Origin: Clostridium sp. OS1-26
Lineage (GTDB): Bacteria; Bacillota; Clostridia; Clostridiales; Clostridiaceae
DNA length: 64,000 bases
NCBI RefSeq assembly: GCF_030915445.1
Contig: NZ_CP133264.1
Location: forward strand, 4,621,208-4,685,207
Direction of reading: 5' to 3'
Below the pieces are notes generated by a model. That model ran no database searches, was not told the DNA's origin, and saw nothing but the letters and a program-made list of their open reading frames with translations. Within the stretch, counting starts at the first letter, position 1, and every line of letters begins with the position of its first letter. The translations under genes were made by a program, and so were the position numbers. Below are positions 45,008 to 53,454 of the stretch, one piece after another.

Positions 45008-45694
45008 TTACCTTTCTATTAGATTATCAATAGATAAAGTATCCGTAAATATATCTACTAATTCAGGATTAAATTGCTTTCCCTTCTCGCCAATTAATAT
45101 TTCTACAGCTGAATTTTGTGAAATAGATTTTCTATATATCCGGTCTGATGTTAAAGCATCAAAAGTATCTGCAATTGCAATAATTTGAGAAGCAAGTGGA
45201 ATTTCATCATCTTCTAGGCCATCAGGATAACCATTTCCATCCCATCTTTCATGATGGCTTCTTATTATATTGCTTAAATCTTCAAAGTACTCAATGTTCA
45301 TTGTAATTTTTTCTCCAATAATCGAATGTTTTTTAATTTCTTCATATTCTTCTACAGTTAGCTTATCTGGCTTATTTAATATTGAATCATCTATACCTAT
45401 TTTCCCTACATCATGTAATATAGATGCTAAATGAATTTTCAACTTTTCTTCCTCTGATATATGAAGTTCCTCACAAATTATATTGGTGTAGAATGCCACA
45501 TTTTTTGAGTGTTCCCACGTATAAAAATCTTTTTCATAAAGCAAACTTGCTAATATTTCTGCTTCCATAATATATACACCTATAATAGGACTTACATATT
45601 GCAATATATGTTCTTCTTTCCCAAAAGAAGATTCATCCTCTGCACCATAAATGCTACAGGCACCTTCTTTAAAGCTTATAAAATTATCTTTCAT
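45008..45694 (-). CDS. HD-GYP domain c-di-GMP phosphodiesterase
   Basis: This 228-residue protein is essentially one HD-GYP domain. The HD metal pair is in SILHDVGKIGIDDSIL (near residue 90). The GYP motif appears in HHERWDGNGYP (near residue 148). HD-GYP enzymes hydrolyse cyclic-di-GMP to GMP. A short N-terminal region of about 45 residues has no clear domain. A c-di-GMP-I riboswitch lies in the leader, so the enzyme's own substrate should regulate its synthesis. The ATG has GAGGTAATGTT before it. Confidence 0.94.
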   Translation of the reverse strand: MKDNFISFKEGACSIYGAEDESSFGKEEHILQYVSPIIGVYIMEAEILASLLYEKDFYTWEHSKNVAFYTNIICEELHISEEEKLKIHLASILHDVGKIGIDDSILNKPDKLTVEEYEEIKKHSIIGEKITMNIEYFEDLSNIIRSHHERWDGNGYPDGLEDDEIPLASQIIAIADTFDALTSDRIYRKSISQNSAVEILIGEKGKQFNPELVDIFTDTLSIDNLIER

Positions 45695-45720
45695 AACATT
45701 ACCTCACCTATGAAATATTA

Positions 45721-45748
45721 AAGACACCTAACATAGTTGTAGGTGCCT
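45721..45748 (-). terminator. Candidate riboswitch terminator before the HD-GYP gene
   Basis: On the minus strand GGCACCTA and TAGGTGTC form a stem followed by TTTAATATTT, between the riboswitch aptamer and the gene. Its T-run is imperfect. Confidence 0.55.
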
Positions 45749-45784
45749 CATAGATTATGTCATATATAAGTACAACATAAAATT

Positions 45785-45876
45785 ATATTTCGGCAACCTG
45801 GCAATCATAGGATTAATATTCCCTTAGACCCATAGCTTTGCGACCTTACTTTTCAATAAGTGTGCTATTGTCGATA
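45785..45876 (-). promoter_or_regulatory. c-di-GMP-I (GEMM) riboswitch
   Basis: The minus strand reads AGCACACTTATTG-AAAAGTAAGGTC then GCAAAGCTATGGGTCTA, and later ATGATTGCCAGGTTGCCGA. These are the conserved blocks of the class I c-di-GMP aptamer (GCAAAGC, GGGTCTA and GGTTGCCGA). It lies in the 313-base leader of the HD-GYP gene. Confidence 0.9.
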
Positions 45877-46007
45877 TAAACTATATATTAAAAATTAGTA
45901 TCAATAAATGTATTATTTCGCTATATTATAGTATATATTGGAGTTATTTGTATAATTTTGAAAACTACATTTTAATTATAATATATATATTATGCTATTA
46001 CAATAGT

Positions 46008-46520
46008 TTACCTAACAACATCAAAGCCATATTCTCTATCTATTATTTTGCTATCATAATTATATCTGCATAAAACAAAAGCCATATATAGATCTCCTAT
46101 GCTTCCTATTAAATTAAAAAAATAGACTAAACCACCAATCCAAGGTGAAAATAGCATAGAAGCAATAGATATTATTACTACTGGAGATAAAAGTACTATT
46201 AAAAACTTATTCCTATCAATAGGCATATTGGATACCTCTTGTGTATATGCATAAATTATTTTAAATCCATATTTTACTTTGCCACCAAAGAGCTTAAATG
46301 TTATACCATGAATTAATTCATGGATCATGCATATTGGTATCATTGTAAATGCGACTATAATATAAAAATTAAATAATAGATTATTTGTTGGATAGCTTAT
46401 TATACCTCTTGATAAAAATTTATTTAATATTATATCTAGTACTCCTCCCATAGACTCAGTAATCATTATAGCTACAAGTAAACATATTAAATGAGTTTTC
46501 CATGTAATTTTAAATGACAC
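46008..46520 (-). CDS. DUF3267-like putative membrane metalloprotease
   Basis: This 170-residue protein has about four hydrophobic helices. It contains HELIHG near residue 67, a HExxH zinc site typical of the DUF3267/zincin-like family, with a later acidic residue in IGDLYMAF. These proteins are predicted intramembrane or membrane-bound zinc proteases, related in form to M50 enzymes, but with no established substrate. The ATG has GAGGTGATA before it. It is monocistronic. Activity is inferred from the motif only. Confidence 0.8.
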   Translation of the reverse strand: MSFKITWKTHLICLLVAIMITESMGGVLDIILNKFLSRGIISYPTNNLLFNFYIIVAFTMIPICMIHELIHGITFKLFGGKVKYGFKIIYAYTQEVSNMPIDRNKFLIVLLSPVVIISIASMLFSPWIGGLVYFFNLIGSIGDLYMAFVLCRYNYDSKIIDREYGFDVVR

Positions 46521-46735
46521 GATATCACCTCATTATAATATTTTACACAAACTATATTTTTATACATTATTTTCTTAAAGATTCTAGTCATCTCAATGAT
46601 TCTATTCAATTATTAAATTCTTATGTAGCTGTCAAAAACATACTATTCACAATTTTGTCATGAAAAATTTGGTTATATTTTCAAAAACTTGTCCATACTA
46701 ATATAATAAAATAACATATAGAGAGGATGTTTTAA

Positions 46736-47474
46736 TTGAGTACGAATGTTAAGAAAGTAATGCTAACAATTCTTATAATAATTGATATTATTGCTATAAG
46801 ATATGCAAATGTATATAGCAAAGATAGCTTTGCTAATCAAATATATAATAATATTAAAAGCAATCAAGTTGCGTCCATAGATGCATTAAAAAATATTAAT
46901 ACTAAAAATATAGATCAATATAAACAAACAGAAATAAAGCGAGAACCTAAACAAGAAGTTAAAAATCAACCAGAGCAAATTTCTGTTAATAAGGATAGTA
47001 ATTCTCAATCTGAACAAAATAAAATTACTGAAGATAATAATAGGCAGTCTGATTTAAATAAAGATGAAGAAAAAAATGATGAGAAAAATAAGGAGAATAA
47101 TCCTTCAGATAAAAAACAGCTTTCACGCGGGAGTAGCCTAGGAGTAAATAGTTTAGGATATGAAACAGATATTACTTTAACTTTCTATACAAGCTTAGCA
47201 GAAGAAAACGGTGGCTATGCTGATATTACTTGTACAGGTGGAAAGCTTACTCCAGGAATGGTTGCAAATAACGTACTGCCTCTTGGAACAGAGATTTATA
47301 CAAGTGAATTTGGTACCTTAACTGTATCCGACAGAGGTGGAAACAATTTTAATACTATACATAGACTTGATGTATTCATTTCCAGGAAATGAAGGAGAAA
47401 GTGACTGGGAATATAAGAAAAGGGTAAATGATATGGGTAAAGTAAAAATTAAGGGCTATATAGCAAAGCGCTAG
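46736..47474 (+). CDS. Secreted 3D-domain protein, frameshifted near the end
   Basis: The protein starts with a membrane anchor or signal peptide (VMLTILIIIDIIAIRYANVY), followed by a charged Asn/Glu/Lys-rich linker of about 100 residues. A 3D (Asp-Asp-Asp) domain follows: YADITCTGGKLTPGM, PLGTEIYTSEFGTLTVSDRGG and RLDVFI, as in YocH/YabE-like wall hydrolases. The frame stops at 47392 after FISRK. Removing one T in the ATTTCC at 47378-47383 restores DVFIPGNEGESDWEYKKRV and a natural end at 47474, giving 245 residues. The start is TTG with GAGAGGATG before it. The family cleaves or binds peptidoglycan. Confidence 0.8.
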
Positions 47475-47485
47475 GTCTACATATA

Positions 47486-47737
47486 AGCAGACATACAAAA
47501 TCTTAAGTAGATATCCCAAATCTACGATTTGGTGATAGTCACTTACACAGCGTGCTGATTTTGATATGATCGGTTAAGCAGAGAACTCAAATCTCTGATT
47601 TGAAGTGAATCGCTTACACAGCGTGTGCTCATTCGACAATAGGAGAAGGAGTTTCATATAATTATAGAAATAAAAGGTATTCATAGTTGTCTCTTTACGA
47701 AAAAGATAGAACTATGAATACCTCTAAAGCTGGATAT
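47486..47737. repeat. Structured intergenic repeat, copy E
   Basis: In the minus orientation it contains CAGCACGCTGTGTAAGTGAC, then ACCAAATC-n3-GATTTGGGATATC, and before it a second, diverged unit (CACACGCTGTGTAAGCGATT...AAATC-AGA-GATTTGAG). To the right, GGTATTCATAG and CTATGAATACC match the arms seen in copy C. GGATATCTATATA runs into the mnmA stop codon. Confidence 0.72.
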
Positions 47738-48813
47738 CTATATAATTTCGTCTATAATTCCTCCGCCAACTAAGCATTCTTTATCATAGAATACTACAGA
47801 TTGGCCTTTTGTTATGGCACGTTGTTTATTTTCAAATTTAACCTTTACTCTGCCATCTTCAAGTGGAGTTATCCATGCTTTTCCTGGCTTAGCAGAGTAT
47901 CTTATTTTAGCCTCAACCTCCATAGTGTCTTCTAATTTATCAAAAGGAATAAAGTTTATATCCTTAGCTATTAACTCTGTCTTAAATATATCCTCCTCAC
48001 TACCAAGAACAACAGTATTGGTAAGTGGGTTTATATCAGTTACGAATACAGGTGTGCCAAGTGCTATACCAAGGCCTTTTCTTTGGCCTATTGTGTAGTA
48101 CACTATACCCTTATGCTTTCCTAAAATATTTCCTTGTTTATCTACAAAATATCCTTCTCTGACTTTACCTGGAACCTGCTTTTTTATATAAGAACCATGG
48201 TCATTGTCAGGGATAAAGCATATTTCTTCACTGTCTTTTTTATTATGAACAAGCAATCCTATTTCTTTAGCAATCTCTCTTATTTTATCTTTCTTATATA
48301 ATCCACATGGCATTAATGTATGAGCTAACTGGAACTGAGTTAGATTATATAGCGCATAAGTCTGGTCTTTTCTATCATCTTCAGATCTTCTAAGCAAATA
48401 TCTGTCCTCTACTTTTTCTATAGTTGCATAATGTCCTGTAGCAACATACTCAGCACCTAAGTCCATAGCTTTTTAAGTAGTGCATCAAATTTAATATACT
48501 TATTACATGCAACACATGGATTTGGAGTTCTTCCTTCCATATATTCATCGATAAAATAATCTATAACATTCTTTTTAAATATATCCTTAAAGTTCATAAC
48601 GTAAAAAGGAATATCTAATTTGTAAGCAACTCTTCTAGCGTCCTCTACTGCGCTTAATGAGCAGCAACCTCCTTCTGCAGCTTCATATTCCTCATCTTCC
48701 TGCCAAACCTGCATAGTTACACCTATGACGTCATATCCTTGCTCTTTTAAAAGATATGCTGTAACGGAGCTATCTACCCCTCCGCTCATTCCTACTACAA
48801 CTTTTTTCTTCAT
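47738..48813 (-). CDS. mnmA: tRNA-specific 2-thiouridylase MnmA, frameshifted
   Basis: Two overlapping frames together make one MnmA. The first has the PP-loop GMSGGVDSSV, NPCVACNKYIKF with the catalytic Cys, and KKLWT before a premature stop. The second begins MDLGAEYVATGHYATIEK and contains EEICFIPD with the second Cys, and IGQRKGLGIALG. Restoring one A in the run AAAAA (plus-strand T-run 48470-48474) gives KKAMDLG and a normal 358-residue protein. MnmA thiolates U34 of Lys, Glu and Gln tRNAs. It receives sulfur from the desulfurase gene upstream. MnmA is usually important for growth, so the single-base gap may be an assembly or read error. Confidence 0.88.
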
Positions 48814-48837
48814 GTTAATCACCTATTTTCTAAAATA

Positions 48838-49989
48838 TTACATACGATTTTTTCTGATTCTTTCTATAATGCTTGGTATTACTTCAAGCAAATAATCTAT
48901 TTCTTCCTCTGTTGTTCTTGAACCCATTGTTAATCTTAGTGCTCCTTTAGCCATTTCTTTTGACAATCCTATAGAAAGCAGTACTTGCGAAGGCTCTATA
49001 GCACCTGCTGAACAAGCACTTCCACTGGAAGCACACACACCTAAACTATCAAGAGACATAAGAAGCACATCACCTTCTATACCTTCAAAGCTTATATTTA
49101 CGTTGCCTGGTAATCTTTTGTTTCCCACTGCTCCATTTAACTTTGTACCAGGTACTTTTAATAGTCCCTCTATAAGCTTATCTCTAAGACCTTCTAACCT
49201 CTTGCTTTCATTTTTCATATTTTCAACTGCCAATTCTACAGCTCTTCCCATACCTACGATACCTGCAACATTCTCTGTACCTGCTCTTCTGGCTCTTTCT
49301 TGAGCACCACCATGTATTAAGTTATGAATTTTTATGCCTTTTTTCACATAAAGGGCTCCCATTCCTTTAGGACCATAGAATTTGTGCGATGCCATTGATA
49401 ATAGATCTATTTTCATATCTTTTACATCAATCGGAACATTTCCTACTGCCTGTACTGCATCACTGTGAAAAATAATTCCTTTTTCTCTGCATATCTCCCC
49501 TATTTCCTTGATAGGTTCAATAGTTCCTATTTCATTATTTGCAAACATTATTGACACAAGTATAGTCTTATCTGTTATAGCATTCTTTAAATCATCTATT
49601 TTAACTATCCCCTGCTCGTTAACAGGTAAATAAGTAACTTCAAAGCCCTGATCTTCTAAGTATTCGCAAGTATGCAACACGGCGTGATGTTCAATACAAC
49701 TAGTAATTATATGATTTCCTTTGTCTCTATTTGCAAAAGCAATTCCTTTAATTGCCCAATTATCTGCTTCAGAACCTCCACTTGTGAAATAAATCTCATC
49801 ACCTCTAGAGTTTATGGCACTAGCAATTCTATCTCTAGCTATATCGACTGCAGCTTTTGTCTTTCTTGATATATGATAAATTGAAGATGGATTACCAAAA
49901 TATTGTGTAAGATATGGATTCATTTCTTCTAGAACCTCTGGCTTAATAAAGGTTGTAGCAGCGTAATCCATATAGATTTCTCTTTCCAT
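48838..49989 (-). CDS. Cysteine desulfurase (IscS/NifS family)
   Basis: This 383-residue PLP enzyme has the internal-aldimine Lys in MASHKFYGPKG (near 205) and the PLP-binding His in EHHAVLHT. The active-site Cys loop SSGSACSAG (near 325) is of the NifS/IscS type. It removes sulfur from cysteine for Fe-S clusters and thio-modified tRNA. It precedes mnmA by 24 bases on the same strand, so sulfur transfer to MnmA is the likely main job. No iscR or iscU gene is adjacent in the window. GAGGAGCG lies before the ATG. Confidence 0.94.
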   Translation of the reverse strand: MEREIYMDYAATTFIKPEVLEEMNPYLTQYFGNPSSIYHISRKTKAAVDIARDRIASAINSRGDEIYFTSGGSEADNWAIKGIAFANRDKGNHIITSCIEHHAVLHTCEYLEDQGFEVTYLPVNEQGIVKIDDLKNAITDKTILVSIMFANNEIGTIEPIKEIGEICREKGIIFHSDAVQAVGNVPIDVKDMKIDLLSMASHKFYGPKGMGALYVKKGIKIHNLIHGGAQERARRAGTENVAGIVGMGRAVELAVENMKNESKRLEGLRDKLIEGLLKVPGTKLNGAVGNKRLPGNVNISFEGIEGDVLLMSLDSLGVCASSGSACSAGAIEPSQVLLSIGLSKEMAKGALRLTMGSRTTEEEIDYLLEVIPSIIERIRKNRM

Positions 49990-50427
49990 TTTTATCGCTC
50001 CTCATAAATAATATAAGCTACTAAAATTCTGAGTAATTTACTATGATATAATTATTCTATTTTTAAATGCAACATTTGTCAATATTTTAGAGTTACAACT
50101 TATAGTAAAAATAATTTTTACATATCGCATATCATGAAAAGTTAATTGTTAATAGAAATATAAACAAAAGTTCAGTTAGATATCTATGTATAATTAGTAT
50201 AGAATTGTTTACTGGCAGGAGTCATAGCAACTTTAGAATATAAAACACCTCTTATTTAAATGCGTGCCATTAGTGGAAGATACTATATAAGCATAAAAAC
50301 TCTGATATCGGATAACCTAAATATTGATATCTTATATTAGTAAAATATATTTTTAATTAAATTTATTTTACCTTTCCGTGGATATTTTATACCTATTCTC
50401 AAAGATGAAACCTTAGGAGGTAGCACT
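49990..50427. other. Intergenic interval, no gene seen
   Basis: These 438 bases separate the divergent desulfurase and lipoprotein genes. I find no convincing reading frame or known RNA motif. GATATC at 50307 and 50327 flank a 14-base loop but do not make a compelling structure. Confidence 0.5.
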
Positions 50428-51156
50428 ATGAAAAAAGTAGTAAGCATTGTTACAGCGGCACTAATAACATGTTCTTTAAGTGCATGTGGTAATAGAAATA
50501 CTTCCTTTAGAAATCCGGGAATCAATCAAGGTGGCGCAAATATAGGTTTAAATCAAGGCAGTAATCCAGGAACTACCACAAGCTATAGAGATGGTGTTTA
50601 TATTGGTGAAGGTAACAAAACTGCAACGGGAAATCAAACAGCTGTAGTTACAATTACTGGAGGTAGAATTTCTAATGTTGTCCTTAAAACTCTTGATGCC
50701 AAAGGCAGAGAAATAAATACTAACAGACAAACTTCTACAGGAAATGCTGGAACTGCTATTGGTTCCAATATGGGTGGTACTACCAGCGGAACTCCTGGTG
50801 AAACCACTAGCGGTACCAAAGACATTGTTAATGGAGGAACCACTGGAGGAGCTAAAGGTGGAGCTACCAGTGGAGCAATAAATGGTACTGGAGGCGGACG
50901 TGCAAATGGAACTGCATCGGGAAATCTGGTGACTGGCGGCACAACTGGCGGAGCTACTGATGGAACTACTATTAACGGCACAACTGCAGGTGGAAACACT
51001 GTAAATAACTATGAAAGAGTTAGAAGGGATTTGGCATCTTCCATAGTTCAAAACCAAACAACTAATGTTACTATTGGTGATGTTGGAAGTGAAAAAAGTG
51101 CAGTCGACAACTGGAAATTAGCTGTTGTTAGAGCTCTTGATAGAGCAAAGAAATAA
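50428..51156 (+). CDS. Lipoprotein with FMN-bind-like domain interrupted by Gly/Thr-rich insert
   Basis: This 242-residue protein has a lipoprotein signal peptide with the lipobox SLSAC (Cys20). Residues 53-96 (YRDGVYIGEGNK and AVVTITGGRISNVVLKTLDA) and 195-242 (RVRRDLASSIVQNQTTNVT and WKLAVVRALDRAKK) match the two halves of an FMN-bind domain like that of RnfG/NqrC relatives. Between them is an insert of about 90 residues of Gly, Thr, Ser and Asn repeats. The SGAT flavin-attachment motif is not present; VGSEKSAVDNW is at that position. Covalent flavin binding therefore seems unlikely. It is probably anchored on the outer membrane surface, with the repeat as a flexible loop. AGGAGGTAG precedes the ATG. 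Confidence 0.75.
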   Translation: MKKVVSIVTAALITCSLSACGNRNTSFRNPGINQGGANIGLNQGSNPGTTTSYRDGVYIGEGNKTATGNQTAVVTITGGRISNVVLKTLDAKGREINTNRQTSTGNAGTAIGSNMGGTTSGTPGETTSGTKDIVNGGTTGGAKGGATSGAINGTGGGRANGTASGNLVTGGTTGGATDGTTINGTTAGGNTVNNYERVRRDLASSIVQNQTTNVTIGDVGSEKSAVDNWKLAVVRALDRAKK

Positions 51157-51158
51157 GA

Positions 51159-51196
51159 TAAAAAATGACACCAGTACAATGCTGGTGCCATTTTTT
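51159..51196. terminator. Bidirectional terminator between lipoprotein and APC genes
   Basis: AAAAAATG-CACCAG and CTGGTG-CATTTTTT form a strong stem between convergent genes, with A and T runs on either side. Confidence 0.85.
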
Positions 51197-51242
51197 ATCT
51201 TATTCCTATCACCAGAATATATCTAGCAATAGCTATGTTATT

Positions 51243-52538
51243 TTAACAAACTTCTTTGTTTTCTATTGAATTATTTCTTTTTCTCATTATAAAGTATAGT
51301 GGTATTCCTATAACTAATGCTCCAAGTCCCCACATTATCTGATCTTTAGTTGCTTGAGTTAACAACCATAAGCTAACTACTACAGATAAAATAGGCAATA
51401 CTGGGCCAAAAGGTATTCTAAATGTACTTTTTAAATCATTTCTTTTTCTAAATATAATTACAGAAAGACATGTTGGTATATACTGAGCAAATCTTGAAAT
51501 TACACTTATTGCTGCAAGCTGAGTAAAGCTTCCTGATATTACGATTGGAATTGCAAGTATTACAGTCACTATTATAGCAATATAAGGTGTATCAAATTTA
51601 CTTTTCTTTGCAATTACTTTAGGTAATAGTCCGTCATCAGCTAAAGCAACTCCTGACCTTGGAGTGATAAAAGATGCGGCAATATTTATACCCCCTATGG
51701 AAACTAGTGTTCCGGCAGTAACAAGCATTCCTCCAAAGCCCCCAAAGAAAGTATTAGCTGCATCTGCAACTGGAGTAGTACTTGAAGCAAGTTTTGGTCC
51801 TAAAGTACCTACTGATACTGTTTGAGTTAATATGTATATAATTGATACTAAAACCATAGTTATAATAATTGCTATTGGAACATTTTTCTCAGGATTATCC
51901 ATATCTTCAGCAGCTACTGCTATAGATTCAAAGCCAGTGAAAGCATAGAATATTAATATTGCAGCAGACCCAAAGGTTGCTGAGGTAATATTACTAGGAA
52001 ACATAGGTGTGAAATTTGAACCCTTTATACAAAATATACCTATAGCTACAAAGAAGATTAATGGTACTAATTTTCCTATAGTTATTATGTTATTCAAATA
52101 CTTAGTTGCACTTACACCTAAAATATTTACACATCCTAAGCCTACAAGTATTAAGATAGCTATCATATTTTTAGTAGAAGTATTAGCCGCTGCTGGCCAA
52201 ATTTTTGCTAAAGCTGTTGGGAATCCAACTGCCATTGTAGCCCATGCTATAATACCTACTGCCCACTTCATAATTCCAACTTCAAAGCCAATAAATTCTC
52301 CAAAGGCTTCTTTTGCATAAACATATGGACCTCCATTTTTATTAAACATACCTGCAACTTCTGCAAAACATAAGGCCATTGACAAAACTAATATCATATC
52401 AAACAGATATACCCATATACTTCCTGGTCCCATGAGCTTCATTGCCTTACCTGGAAGTAAGAATATGCCTGAACCTATTACTCCATTGATTCCGAGTAGA
52501 ACTATACTCCAAAGTCCTAGCTTTTTATTGTTGTCCAT
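51243..52538 (-). CDS. APC superfamily amino-acid permease
   Basis: This 431-residue protein has about 12 hydrophobic helices. The N-terminal hallmark SIVLLGINGVIGSGIFLLPGKAM contains the GSGIF substrate-binding loop of the APC family, and FYAFTGFESIAVAAEDMDNPEKN is the conserved TM6 region. It transports an amino acid or amine. The gene follows the PuuD-type hydrolase by two bases, and both are downstream of a sigma-54 promoter. I infer that it imports the gamma-glutamyl compound or amine that the hydrolase processes. The exact substrate cannot be fixed. Confidence 0.92.
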   Translation of the reverse strand: MDNNKKLGLWSIVLLGINGVIGSGIFLLPGKAMKLMGPGSIWVYLFDMILVLSMALCFAEVAGMFNKNGGPYVYAKEAFGEFIGFEVGIMKWAVGIIAWATMAVGFPTALAKIWPAAANTSTKNMIAILILVGLGCVNILGVSATKYLNNIITIGKLVPLIFFVAIGIFCIKGSNFTPMFPSNITSATFGSAAILIFYAFTGFESIAVAAEDMDNPEKNVPIAIIITMVLVSIIYILTQTVSVGTLGPKLASSTTPVADAANTFFGGFGGMLVTAGTLVSIGGINIAASFITPRSGVALADDGLLPKVIAKKSKFDTPYIAIIVTVILAIPIVISGSFTQLAAISVISRFAQYIPTCLSVIIFRKRNDLKSTFRIPFGPVLPILSVVVSLWLLTQATKDQIMWGLGALVIGIPLYFIMRKRNNSIENKEVC

Positions 52539-52540
52539 TA

Positions 52541-53269
52541 TTAATCCTCCTTAGTACATTGTTTTATTAACGTTTTAAATAAGTCAAGCATTTTTGAATC
52601 TTTTTTAGCCATCATTTCTGGGTGCCATTGCACAGCAATTACAAAACCCTCTTCTTTTTCTATTGCTTCTATAACTCCATCCTTTGCCCTTGCTGAAACC
52701 TTAAATCCGGTGGCAACTTCTTTAATTGCTTGGTGATGGAAGCTGTTTGTTAAAGCACTTTCACCTAATATATCATATAATTTTGTTTCTTTTATTACTT
52801 CAACAGTATGGCTAGCTACATCTGGTCTTGAATTCTGTTGATGTTTTATGTAGCTTCCTTCTATTTTGGATGTGTCTTGATATATTGTTCCTCCTAGTGC
52901 TGCATTTAGTATTTGAAGTCCTCTGCATATTCCAAGTATTGGTTTATTTAACTCTAATGCAGCTTTGATAACTTTAATATCATAGTCATCTCTTTCTGGA
53001 CATAAGAATCCTTGCTCTGGTATTGGTTCTTCGCCATATATTAAAGGATTTACATCATATCCTCCTGAAATTATTAAAGCATCCATATTAGCTATCTGAC
53101 CTTTAATAGTCTCATAATCCGATATTAGCGGAAGTATAAATGGTGTACCTCCAGCCATAGTAACAGTTTGTACATAATCGTTATTTACATATGCTCTTTC
53201 GTAGCCTGGAAACATTCCTCCCTGATCGATTAATAAATTTCCTATAATTCCTATTAGTGGCTTATTCAT
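52541..53269 (-). CDS. Peptidase C26 family gamma-glutamyl hydrolase (PuuD-like)
   Basis: This 242-residue class I glutamine amidotransferase-like protein has the nucleophile Cys in PILGICRGLQILN (near 116). It has the catalytic His and Glu in VQWHPEMMA near the C-terminus and a GYDVNP loop (near 80). It fits the PuuD branch that hydrolyses gamma-glutamyl-GABA or similar gamma-glutamyl amides. A longer frame from 53299 exists, but GGAGGGACAG sits just before the ATG at 53269. It heads an operon with an APC permease, and a near-perfect sigma-54 promoter lies upstream. Confidence 0.9.
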   Translation of the reverse strand: MNKPLIGIIGNLLIDQGGMFPGYERAYVNNDYVQTVTMAGGTPFILPLISDYETIKGQIANMDALIISGGYDVNPLIYGEEPIPEQGFLCPERDDYDIKVIKAALELNKPILGICRGLQILNAALGGTIYQDTSKIEGSYIKHQQNSRPDVASHTVEVIKETKLYDILGESALTNSFHHQAIKEVATGFKVSARAKDGVIEAIEKEEGFVIAVQWHPEMMAKKDSKMLDLFKTLIKQCTKED

Positions 53270-53308
53270 ATCTGTCCCTCCAATGTAACTTCTTCGCAAA
53301 TATATATA

Positions 53309-53323
53309 GCAATTTGCGTGCCA
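53309..53323 (-). promoter_or_regulatory. Sigma-54 promoter for the hydrolase-permease operon
   Basis: On the minus strand TGGCACGCAAATTGC matches the -24/-12 consensus TGGCAC-N5-TTGC exactly. It is 40 bases before the hydrolase ATG. A sigma-54 activator gene lies immediately upstream on the same strand. Confidence 0.85.
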
Positions 53324-53402
53324 AATGAATTTTAATTATAAATATACTTTTAAGTGTCAGTTAATTCTCATATTTAATTTTCTCTTTGTTAATAATTAAA
53401 TA

Positions 53403-53439
53403 AAAGTAGAGGAAATTTAAATAATTCCCTCTACTTTAT
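53403..53439 (-). terminator. Terminator after the sigma-54 activator gene
   Basis: AAAGTAGAGG and CCTCTACTTT form a stem just beyond the activator stop codon, with T-rich sequence following on the minus strand. Confidence 0.75.
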
Positions 53440-53454
53440 TGGTTAAATAGGTTA

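Noticed and set aside
50548..51057. Long Ser/Cys-rich and Pro/Val-rich frames on the minus strand
   Set aside because: They are mirror products of the Gly/Thr-rich repeat in the lipoprotein gene on the plus strand, which has the binding site and signal peptide.
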